A stretch of 64,000 nt of DNA from Meconema thalassinum (lineage: Eukaryota > Arthropoda > Insecta > Orthoptera > Tettigoniidae): positions 20,996,708-21,060,707 of the forward strand of contig OX336395.1 of the NCBI GenBank assembly GCA_946902985.2, given 5' to 3'. The first letter of the stretch is position 1. Every line of letters begins with the position of its first letter. Of this stretch, positions 45,086-54,679 are shown in pieces. The notes under the pieces are model-generated. The model saw only the letters and a list, made by a program, of their open reading frames with translations, was not told the DNA's origin and did not search any database. A program made the position numbers and the translations under genes.

Positions 45086-45300
45086 CATACTTTCTTGAAC
45101 GAAAGCCGACATTCCATTTTAGTCGGGATGTAACTACCTAATTGCCACATTTATTGCCTTATGACGTATTTTTGTGAAGAGTACGTCGAATTTTGATGAC
45201 TTATAAAGAGAATACGATTGAATTGGTACGTTAAGCCGCGTGACCTGTAATGGCAGAAAATTAAAATACCGGCATGAATATTAACATAACATATCGAAGT

Positions 45301-45617
45301 GTTGCTCCGGAGGTCCCGGTTCGATTCCCAGCTCTGCCAAGAAATGTAATACTTGTCTGAGGGCTGAAATTGGGTACACGTAGCCTCGTGAAGCAAATAT
45401 GAGAAGAAATGGGTTCGATTCCCAACTCAGCCACCCTGGAAATGGTTTTCCGTGGTTTCCCACTTCTACTCCGGCCAAATTCCGGGATGGATTCTATCTT
45501 AAGGCCACAGCCGCCTCCTTCCCAATCCTTAATTGCAAATACACACATCATTACAAGCCCGCAATAACTCGGGTTATCAGAGAAATTCTACACACACATC
45601 CAAGTAAACGGGGCTAA
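45301..45617 (+). mobile_element. 5'-truncated SINE of family B
   Basis: It begins within the tRNA-like head (CCGGAGGTCCCGGTTCGATT), has a second box-B-like GGGTTCGATTCCC, and then the shared core TTTTCCGTGGTTTCCCACTT and AAGGCCACAGCCGCCTCCTT. It lacks the downstream third of the full-length copies. Confidence 0.72.
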
Positions 45618-45652
45618 ATGACCGCAATATTCTAGCCCCTCAAATGAAACAA

Positions 45653-45841
45653 GGAAAGGAAGCTTGTAGTTTAACGTGACCGTTAATCTTGAGATCATGA
45701 GCCACGGGACCTCCTTTTTACGTGGAATCCGAACCACAGGACATGGCATTTCACTTCGAAAATCTCACATGCATTGACCGGGAATCGAACCCGGACCGCC
45801 TTGGTGAGAGGCATACAGCTAGACCACTGAGCCACCACGCC
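45653..45841 (-). mobile_element. tRNA-Glu-like SINE
   Basis: On the minus strand GTGGCTCAGTGGTCTAGC (box A region), CTCACC and GGGTTCGATTCCCGGTCA (box B) resemble a Glu tRNA with CTC anticodon. About 100 bp of body follow. A 17-bp duplication CCCCTCAAATGAAACAA flanks it (45636-45652 and 45842-45858), so it is a retroposed copy and not a tRNA gene. Confidence 0.85.
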
Positions 45842-45919
45842 CCCCTCAAATGAAACAAAACAACAATATATCGAAGGATATTCTGATCGCCAGTGCTTGC
45901 ATCAAAGTATACGTATTCC

Positions 45920-47145
45920 TTAGAAATTCCCGTGGTATTACTAGCAAAGGACACCTGAGTATCATGTGTTATATCGCCGCCATCTTGATGAAAACGTAAT
46001 GGCGGCCTTCCAAATGTTAAAAGCTTAAATAAATTACGACCAACCTAATAATCTGATCTCTACCAAATTTTGCAACAACATACCTTTATTCGGGAAGCGT
46101 ATTTTGACCAAACTACAAGATCATCAGCCCAATAGTTGGCATATGGCGGCCATGTATGTGTGCAAATCGATTCCCCTATCAATTCAAACACGGTGCAACC
46201 GAATTGAACGAAATTTGGTACAGAGGTAGCACTAGCGTAACACACGTCAGTGTCATGTTTTATATCGCCACCATCTTGACGGAAACGTAATGGTGGCCAC
46301 CCAAATGTTCCAAGCTTGAATCAAATTACGACTAACTTAATCATTTGATCTCTACCAAATTTTTTAACAACATATACTTGTATGGCGAGCGTCGTTTGAC
46401 TGAATTACAAGGTCATCAGCCCATTAGTTTGCAGATGGCGGCCTTGTCTGCGTGCAAATTGATTCACCCTATCAATTCAAACACGGTGAAATCGAATTGA
46501 ACGAAATTTGGTACAAAGGTAGCACTAGCAAAGGGCACTCCAGTGTCATGTTTTATATCGCCGCCATCTTTATGAAAACGTAATGGCGGCCATCCTAATG
46601 TTAAAAGCTTGAATCAAATTACGACCAACCTAATAATCTGATGTCTACCCAATTTTGCAACAACATACCTTTATGTATAGAGATGCTTTTGACCGCACTA
46701 CAAGGTCATCACGCCAATAATGTACGAATAGCGGCCATGAATGTGTGCAAATCGATTCCCCCTATCTTTTAAGACACGGTGAAACCGAATGGAACGAAGT
46801 TTGGTACAGAGGTAGCACTAGCAAAGACCACCTCAGTGTCATGTTTTATATCGCCACCATCTTGACGGAAACGGTATGGCGGTCACCCAAATGTTAAAAG
46901 CTTAAATCAAATTACGACCAACCTAATAATTTGATCTCTACCAAATTTTTCAACAACATACCTTCTTGTGGGAAGCATCTTTTGACTGAACTACAAGGTC
47001 ATCAGCCCATTAGTTTGCAGATAACGGCCATGTATGTGTGCAAATCAATTCCCTATATCAATTCAAACACGGTGAAACCTAATTGAATGACTTTTTTTTT
47101 TTCAGAGATAGCAATAGCAAAGGGCGCATCATATTCATGTATAAT
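45920..47145. repeat. Tandem repeat of ~292 bp, four copies
   Basis: The landmark TATATCGCC[G/A]CCATCTT occurs at 45970, 46261, 46554 and 46847, periods 291-293 bp. Each copy also has ACGACCAACCTAATAAT, GATCTCTACCAAATTTT and TACAAGGTCATCAGCCC. Copies differ by scattered substitutions of some 10 percent, so this is an older array than the 62-bp satellite. There is no open reading frame. Confidence 0.92.
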
Positions 47146-47198
47146 ATCCGTATAGCACGTTGTATTTCAAGAAGCTACTACAACCAACAATCAATTAT

Positions 47199-47681
47199 GT
47201 GTTTTTTTTAGTCGTTTACCCTCCAGGTTGGTGGAACCCACGGACTCAGCGAGGGAACTCACCACTACCGCCTCTACGGGCAGTGTCCTAGAGCTAAGAA
47301 CATCGAATCGGAAGGGATACAACTGGTGAGGTGGGATTGGCACCTCGCCCAGGCGGCCTCACCTGCAAAGCGAACAGGGGCCTCATGAGGGAAGGTAAGG
47401 GATGGTTAGGATGGATAGACAAGGAAGAAGGCGGCCGTGGCCTTGAAGAAGGTACCGTCCCGGCATTGGCCCGAAGACGAAGTGGGAAACCACGGAAAAC
47501 CACTTCGAGGATGGCTGAGGGGGAATCGAACCCCCTCTACTCATTTGGGCCACCCGAGGCTGAGTAGACCCCGTTCCAGTCCTCGTACCGCTGTTCAAAT
47601 TTCGTGGCAGAGCCGGGAATCGAACCCAGGACCTCCGGGGCGGCAGCTAACCATGCTGACCGCTACGCTACGGAGGCGACT
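47199..47681 (-). mobile_element. Full-length SINE of family B, copy 1
   Basis: About 483 bp with an A-tail (T-run at 47202-47208) and a tRNA-like head at its right end (GTCGCCTCCGTAGCGTAGCG on the minus strand, box B GGTTCGATTCC). A 13-bp duplication AACAATCAATTAT flanks it (47186-47198 and 47682-47694). Apparent reading frames on both strands are SINE sequence. Confidence 0.92.
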
Positions 47682-47694
47682 AACAATCAATTAT

Positions 47695-48412
47695 AATCCT
47701 TGAAAAGGACAAAGAGTTATAACAATACCCATGCAATTAGGAGAAAGTAGGCGATACGTTCTTTACCGAACATCTTGTTTTGTTATTAAATTTTAACAAA
47801 AAGTCTTAGCATATCTTTAGGCCCATATCACTCGACACTCGCTGGCAAGGAAGCTGCTGTGATCGCTGGTACAAAATCCTGCATGATTATGTTCTCTTCA
47901 TCAGTATACCTGCTTGTATGACCGATGTGTATTACACGCTAACATTTTGTACGCTAAGTTGTATGAAATAAAACCGAAGGGCTGTCATTTGAGGGCATTA
48001 TTTGCAGTTCTTTCGCCTTATTAACGCAAAGCGGTCGCGAAACTTGCTTTAAGTAAATTAGAAAACATGCCAGGTACTGAATGAATGCATTCCAATCAAT
48101 ATTTAGTATCTAACTGTAATAATTACCATACGCGTTAATAAGAAGCGCAACAAAAACCTCCAGAGTGTGTTGGAAATGTGTGCAAGTGTTATTGCGCCCG
48201 CTCGCTCTTTCGAAGATCCCGGGTTCAAGACTATCCAACGGCAGAATGTTTAAATTCTTTTTAACTATTTTATTATACCATCCCTAACTCGTACAGCAAG
48301 ATTTCAACTTGGTTTTGTTCACATTATCTACGAAGACGATAGGGAAAGCTATTTTCTTGTCTCATTTAAATTGTTATTTTCCCTAAATACTGTTCAAAAC
48401 CATGGATGGATA
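47695..48412. other. No gene seen
   Basis: A/T-rich. A tRNA-like GGGTTCAAGAC motif near 48220 may be another SINE scrap; otherwise nothing recognisable. Confidence 0.5.
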
Positions 48413-48428
48413 CTATTCGTTATAATTA

Positions 48429-48910
48429 TTATTTTTTTAGTCGATTTTGCCCTCCAGGTTAGGTTTTCCCACGGACTCAGCGAGGGATCCCATCATTACC
48501 ACCTCTACGGGCAGTGTCCTCGAGCTTGAAAATTCTTGACTGCGGGATACAACTGGGGAGGTGGGATCAGCACCTCGCCCAGGCGGCCTCACCTGCAAAG
48601 CGAACAGGGTCCTCTTGAGGGATGGGAAGGGAGGGATAGGCAAGGAAGAGGGAAGGAGGCGGCCGTGGCCATGCGGTAGGTAACATCCCGGTATTTGCCC
48701 GAAGGCGAAGTGGGAAACCACGGAAAACCTCTTTGAGGATGGCTGAGGTGGGAATCGAACCACCTCTACTCATTTGGACAACCCGAGGCTGAGTAGGCCC
48801 CGTCCCAGTCCTCATACCTCGTTTCAAATGTCGTGGCAGAGCCGGGAATCGAACCCAGGACGTCCGGGGTGGCAGCTAATCACGCTGACTACTACGCAAC
48901 GGAGGCGACT
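48429..48910 (-). mobile_element. Full-length SINE of family B, copy 2
   Basis: About 482 bp, with the same head, core and tail as the copies at 47199 and 50216. It is flanked by a 16-bp duplication with one mismatch (CTATTCGTTATAATTA at 48413-48428; CTATTCGTGATAATTA at 48911-48926). It is more diverged from copies 1 and 3 than they are from each other. Confidence 0.92.
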
Positions 48911-48991
48911 CTATTCGTGATAATTAGAATTTTAATAGTTCAATATTTATCCCAGAATCATAATATGACACGTTCTGTAATTACTGTATTG

Positions 48992-49200
48992 ATACGAGGC
49001 TCAGCGGTAACGTTCTCGCTTGCTGTGACGAAGGTTGCAGGTTCGTATCGTGGCGCAGTCAGCTGGCATTTAAGGGTGCGCCAATGCGAGGGAGCCATGT
49101 CAGTAGATTTACTGGCACGTTGAAGATCCCCTTCGGAGCAAAATTCCGGCACCCCGGCGTATCTAAAAGCCAGAGCAGTTAAAAGGGACGTAAAACCAAT
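48992..49200 (+). mobile_element. SINE of a third family
   Basis: The head GGCTCAGCGGTAACGTTCTCGC with box B GGTTCGTATCG is followed by a body ending in GGGACGTAAAACCAATAA. That ending is a common SINE tail form in arthropods. Target duplications are not obvious. Confidence 0.65.
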
Positions 49201-49370
49201 AATGTTATAATTATCTGTGTTTACTGTACGTTTGGGGCAGATGACCTCGTAGTTCCGCCCCTTAAAACCTCACTAACTAACTATTACTGTAAGTGTATAG
49301 CAAGCGCTTTTTGCACAGACGCCGTTGAAAGAAATTATAGTTTCGGTCTGATGTATTTATTCGTGAGCCT

Positions 49371-49402
49371 ACCCACATAACAAATCTATTTGTTATGTGG
49401 GT
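49371..49402. repeat. Perfect 14-bp inverted repeat with 4-nt loop
   Basis: ACCCACATAACAAA, loop TCTA, then TTTGTTATGTGGGT. It would form a stable hairpin in single-stranded DNA or RNA. There is no T-run to make it a terminator and no gene beside it. Confidence 0.85.
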
Positions 49403-49949
49403 CGTCTGATTGAGTCGGAGTTTTACTTTAAACAAAGGTGGTCAAAATTTCGAACACTTGCTACCTTGAATATACAGGATACCTTGCTTTCGTTCTACAG
49501 ATCATTATGTCGTCGTCCAATCTGGTTGCGTACCATCGGATAAGTACGGTCGTTTTCAGGACCAAATAAAAATCACTCGTTGGAACAGATAGATATGCGT
49601 CCATAATACATCCACAATAAACGACATTAAGAAAAAAAATGCACTAGTTCAAGGTTCGAACCTACTACTACGCGACTTCGTTGACGCTACTCTAGCACTT
49701 CTTGATTTAGCCACCTTAGCTACCGAGAACCATGGTTTATTGCTGGTTCGTATTGAGTCTATTCGTAGACACTTCCTGTCCAAATGTGAGAAGATGTCAT
49801 TCGGAGCTCTGATCGTTTCAATCATGCATTATATTTGAGGTCATTGAAAGAACACTGCCACTATTGATTTCTACTATATTCGCGAGGATGTACTCAACGG
49901 TAAAGATGTACAATGGACGTAAAGGAGCAGGTACTAATGTTTTTAGGAT
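49403..49949. other. No gene seen
   Basis: Mixed sequence. A GGTTCGAACC motif near 49652 is a possible tRNA-like scrap. There is no convincing coding or repeat structure. Confidence 0.5.
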
Positions 49950-50215
49950 GACTGTGATATACGCGTTAGTTGGGTTGCCTTCCTCCAAAAAAAATAAGGG
50001 GCTGGTGGACCACACTGTATACGGTACATAGAGTAATATCTAACATGACTCGCAATTTTTTCCGCTTAACGGAGATGGTCTAAGATAAAACAATTAAACC
50101 ATGGGCATGCATATAATGGGCATTCTAAAAAAAAAAACTCAAATGGTGTACACACCTTACTCAATGTTGTATTTACTTACTTCTGCTACGAATTAATTCT
50201 GTATCACTTTTACTC

Positions 50216-50711
50216 ATAGTCGCCTCCGTAGCGTAGCGATCAGCATGGTTAGCTGCCGCCCCGGAGGTCCTGGGTTCGATTCCCGGCTCTGCCACGAAAT
50301 TTGAAAAGTGGTACGAGGACTGGAACGGGGTCTACTCAGCCTCTGGTGGCCCAAATGAGTAGAGGGGGTTCGATTCCCCTTCAGCCATCCTCGAAGTGGT
50401 TTTCCGTGGTTTCCCACTTCGTCTTCGGGCAAATGCCGGGATGGTACCTTCTTCAAGGCCACGGCCGCCTCCTTCCCTTTTGCTTGCCTATCCATCCTGA
50501 CCTTCCATTACCTTCCCGCATGAGGCCCCTGTTCGCTTTGCAGGTGAGGCCGCCTGGGCGAGGTGCCAATCCCACCTCACCAGTTGTATCCCTTCCGATT
50601 CGATGTTCCCAGCTCTAGGACACTGCCCGTAGAGGCGGTAGTGGTGAGTTCCCTCGCTGAGTCCGTGGGTTCCACCAACCTGGAGGGTAAACGACTAAAA
50701 AAAAAAAAAAA
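50216..50711 (+). mobile_element. Full-length SINE of family B, copy 3
   Basis: About 495 bp including a 14-A tail. The tRNA-like head runs from 50219 to about 50295 with box A TAGCGTAGCGATCAGC and box B GGTTCGATTCC. The core TTTTCCGTGGTTTCCCACTT lies at 50399 and the body ends in GGAGGGTAAACGACT. An 11-bp duplication CACTTTTACTC flanks it (50205-50215 and 50712-50722). Confidence 0.93.
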
Positions 50712-50722
50712 CACTTTTACTC

Positions 50723-51532
50723 TCGTATCAAGATTAAGCACAACTCTTGCTTTTGAAGTCATTGACACTGCCGAACTATGTCAGTAATGTAAGCTGAGAA
50801 GTGCTCAGTTAAAAGCGGAATTCTAAGCTGTTTGACAAAGACAAAGACAGGCACTTGTTAATTAACAGCTCATTTGGGGAACAGGAAGCAGGCAATTAGC
50901 CGTACACTTTAACGTGCAAGTTGGAAAACAAAAGAAGGAAGACCTATTTTTACAATCCTTGTTAGCTAGAGAATCAACTGTTACAGCAGACAAGGTAGAA
51001 TTTCACAGGGTGCCTCAAAATTTTCTAAACACCGCATTCCGGAACTTGGACATTTTCCGTTAAAATGCATATTTCTATTTCCGTTGTCCACGTAAAACAG
51101 TTTACGTTTAATAAAGGGAATTTAACACGCTCTCACCCCTAAGTTTGCAGGACCATCAAATATTTCAGTTTAAGACAAGTTTCCGTTCAATAAAGGCAGG
51201 TTTTACTGTAGTATATATTGTTTTACTTTGGAGCAAAACAAACCTGGTCGTCGTTTCCGGTATCTACTGAGTTTTACCTGGCGCCTATACCATTGCTTTA
51301 CTTTGGTGAAAGTATACAATTATTAAAAGTGTTTGGTCTGTGGCTAACTGTGTTAACTTTGGGGGTTATTACGAAGAGCTGCGGGGCCATACTCACCAGA
51401 CTTACCTGGAGAGCCTTAGCAAGCCAAGCGCTTGCTAGTCGTCTTCACTGTACTGCTGGACAGCATGCAGCAGCGGGAAATACTGGATCTTAACCTAATT
51501 ACAATCTAAGTGGTTGGGGGTTTTATAACTAA
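50723..51532. other. No gene seen
   Basis: A/T-rich with no recognisable protein. An open frame at 51218-51493 has no family features. Confidence 0.5.
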
Positions 51533-52130
51533 GGCCGCTCCTACATTGGAACCGGAATTTCTCCTGACCAGACCAGACCAGACCAGACGGTCTGAGCGGG
51601 TCTGGTCGAGTCTGAAGAAAACACACATGACGCACCGTCCGCCCTTCTACACTGGAGCCAGTGCTCGTTCCGGGTAGGGGAGTCTAGTCTGGTCTGACAG
51701 CAATCAAACAGGTTTGTTTTTCTTCCAGTTGCATGGAAGCTTCTGGTGGTGCTGGTGCGTTCTAACATCATTGAACTTGGTTTTTGTGTGGAATTGTGCC
51801 ATATTGGTAGACAAAGGAATGATAATTGAATTAGTGCGTGAGCGAGTTGTATTATGGTTATGTAAAATTCACTTTGACGGTGGTCTTCATTGAACTCGTG
51901 AACCCATTTTCTTTTACACAAGTTTAATAATAAATTCCTGTCCAATAACATAAAATCAATTAGTTCCTCGTCCATTTATCAACTGTAATAATAGACAACT
52001 TTGCTCGTCGAGAGTTGACACAGTACTGGTTCTTCCGCTGAAAACTAGCTGCAATGTAGGAGCGCCGAGTCTGGACTGGTCTGGTCTGGCCGGGTCGGGT
52101 CTGGTGGCCGCTTCCAATGTAGGAGCGACC
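51533..52130. mobile_element. MITE with ACCAG-repeat subterminal regions
   Basis: The ends are inverted copies of GG[C/T]CGCTCCTACATTGGAA. Next to each end lie tandem 5-bp repeats, ACCAG units on the left (from about 51568) and their complement CTGGT on the right (near 52075). A second copy of the right-end motif lies inside at about 52053-52066. Flanks TAACTAAG and TAACTGAG suggest an 8-bp duplication with one mismatch (hAT-like). It has no transposase. Confidence 0.7.
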
Positions 52131-52619
52131 TAACTGAGTGAAATAAAAAGATAAAGCCCTTGACTGTGAAAGAAGGGATTTATTGAAATACTTAAGAAAG
52201 GGTAGTGGAAGCTTAGATAGGGGGAAGTAAATAAGGGAAGAAGGAAAGCAGAAACTCTTACTCACCCTACATCTTCTCTTGCGGTGGCTCCATGATGCGA
52301 CAAGGTCTCTCGTAGCACTGATACTTCGACTGGTGATGAATCAAGAAGAAAAAAGCGGGGCACGTGTGCGTCCTCTGTATTTGAAGGTTCCCAATTGGGC
52401 CACCTTGGTCAGCGGTATGTGCAGCTGTGTACCTAGTGTTGCCACTATTACATAAGATTGCTGGCTTGCAGTACTTACGAATGTAGGACGGTGTTGGCTT
52501 GCTACATCTGTATGTCCATGTCCTACAGCTCAACTTATACCATTAAATAATTATAGAGGGTTGGGTTATAGAACAATATTCTAGCTGCATTGGAAGGTGG
52601 TATCTTAATCATACCTACT
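52131..52619. other. No gene seen
   Basis: Spacer between two transposons with no recognisable coding sequence. Confidence 0.5.
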
Positions 52620-52627
52620 GCTTAACA

Positions 52628-53472
52628 CAGGGGCGTATATAAGCCCCCCCCCCCCCCCCGAAATTTTTGTCACATATATTATTTGTTTACGAATTAAAAC
52701 AGTAAAAACCAATATAACCATGTACTATTGTTACTAAGAGACGTTTGGCAACGTTACAAAGCAAGGCGAAGGTAGAGCGATGTAAACAGTGTGACAATCA
52801 GTTTGCTCTGATCTTATGAGTAACAACATAACCTCTTATTACACTCCAGGGCCTTCGCTCTTATGAACGAACCAACAACAGCAACAAGTGCCCTTGAAGC
52901 GTGTGACAAAGTTTTCTTTTTTCCCTAACTTTTATACCCTTATCAAACTTTTGGCAAATTTGCCTCCCTCTGTAGCTACTGGTACTGCCAAACGGAGTTT
53001 GAGTTGGTTGAAAACATAGCCTACTTAAGAAATTCTACTTCTGAAAACAGACTCAACGGTCTAGTATTGCCATCTATTCATAGAGGCATACATCTCACTG
53101 ACGATGAAGTTATGAACCGATTTGGCAATGCTTCAAGAAACCTTGACTTTAGCCTATATTATAGTGTGAGTTGTAGATCAAAACAGTAACATTAATTCTC
53201 TCCATGTAAACACCATCAAGTGAGCAAGATGATTGTATTAATACAAAGTATCATAAAATTGTCTTAGTTGTGTTTGACATTAACCAAACATAAAACATCA
53301 CAACAAATTGGTTGAAAAAGTGATGCCAGATAGCCTTAAAACTCATCATTTTGCACCAAATTATACAAAAGTTTCCCGGGGAGAACCCCGGACCCCCTAT
53401 TCTTTGGGCCTATACCATGCCCCCTAACCCCCAGCTGGGCACCCCCGAAATAAAACTCTATATACGCCCCTG
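52628..53472 (+). mobile_element. hAT element copy 2 (SINE-free sister)
   Basis: 845 bp with ends CAGGGGCGTATATA and TATACGCCCCTG. It is flanked by GCTTAACA (52620-52627) and GTTTAACA (53473-53480), an 8-bp duplication with one mismatch. A 16-C run (52644-52659) follows the left end. The segment near 53047-53150 encodes RLNGLVLPSIHRGIHLTDDE and FGNASRNLDF, a remnant of the hAT dimerisation region, so this is a deletion derivative of a hAT transposon rather than a pure MITE. Confidence 0.9.
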
Positions 53473-53480
53473 GTTTAACA

Positions 53481-54670
53481 GCATATATTTATGTCCTCAG
53501 GGGCGTAACTGAGAAAGGGCGGTATTAGAGGTAGGGGTTGCGAATTGACTGGAGGGCAAAACGTGTGTGTAAATTGTGCTGAAGAAGTGGTGTGCAAGCA
53601 GAATCTAGAGGTCGCTTAGCGGCCTTGTCTCGGGAGGGATTACGGGAATGTAGAGCGAGTGCTTGTGTACAGCTAAGTCAGCAGCCAGGCCGGCGGGGCC
53701 CGTGTGGCGCAGCTGAATTGGCCACTCGGAGAAAGTTGGGAATTAGGGGTTTGATTAAGAGGGTCTAAGCAATGCAAGGATTCAATTCAAATGCTTTTAA
53801 TTCTATAAGTGTGATGAGGAAGAATCGCTCGTGAGCTTTTAGCGACACAAAGTGTTATGGGGGTTGGTGTTGGAAGGAAGCTTTACAGGAAATAACTCAC
53901 CTGAATCGTAGCGACGTCGAGAGATCCTTTCCTCAAGTTGCCGGGGTTATTTATAGTAGTTTCAGTGGTGAGGTAATTTCATGTTAGCATTCTCGTGTTT
54001 TGAGGCGCCCTAGATAGCTGCTGACCAAATGTTTACCTTGTCTGGCAATGTATGAGAGTTGGCTCGCCAGGCCAATGTAATTTGTTGTTGTTGCTTCGTC
54101 TTGGGGATTGTGGCGTGAAGAAGGGATGAAAGGGGGGTGATTATGCCCCACGGGGGCTCAGGGCATAATAATATATTGAACAAGCTAACCATACATATTA
54201 AACTTTTGAGTCTTAAAGTAAGTACTAGTGTTTCCTGAAGCATAGACAAATCTATGTTGAGATTTTTTCACCAAGAATTTCCAGTCATATACATATTGAT
54301 GATGTAAAGCTTCTTTCCAGAGCTATTGAAGAAACGGTTCATCACTATATTAGCGATGTTACGCTCCATTTTCTAATTGGCTGAGGTTGTGTGTGCATGT
54401 ACCAAGAGTAGTTTCGTCAGTAGCGGGAATGTAATGATATCAGTCTATTTACTAGTTCTGGGGCTCATACGGAAATAACCCTTACACAAGTTTGTTGTTT
54501 TTGGTATTATTGAGTCATTAACTGATGTTTCACTCCCGTCTATGGAGGACATTTTCATTACAAAAGATTATACTTATAATAGCATGTACAATTCAGAAAC
54601 AATGTGAGCACAGTTATTACTAGTCCAGTCAAATTAGACATAAAAAGGGGCCCGACCTTGCAAAAGGTCA
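53481..54670. other. No gene seen
   Basis: CAGGGGCGTAACTG near 53498 looks like a lone hAT end. AACTGATGTTT near 54521 matches, in reverse, a stretch near 57850 and may belong to the outer ends of the next element. No coding sequence was recognised. Confidence 0.45.
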
Positions 54671-54679
54671 TGTAGTTCT

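Larger units (their letters stand above)
44621..50018. mobile_element. Possible large TA-flanked element or pair of ends
   Basis: CAGTGTGGTCCACCCGCCCC starts at 44621 after TA. The same end (with A for the third-block C) occurs in reverse at 50018 followed by TA. Similarity covers about 25 bp plus a patchy CCAACTAAC segment. It could be one Tc1/mariner-like element enlarged by nested insertions, or two separate copies of a short MITE end. I find no transposase between them. 44691-45000 holds nothing I recognise apart from a partial direct repeat (near 44857 and 45212). Confidence 0.42.

Noticed and set aside
45740..45841. Functional tRNA-Glu gene on the minus strand
   Set aside because: A 17-bp target duplication and a 100-bp body show it is a SINE.
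47331..47567. Open frames of 60-110 codons in the 47.3, 48.5 and 50.3 kb regions
   Set aside because: All lie inside copies of the family B SINE and recur with it on both strands.
49818..50015. Minus-strand 65-codon frame near the right TA-flanked end as a transposase remnant
   Set aside because: No transposase motif is visible and it overlaps the end repeat.
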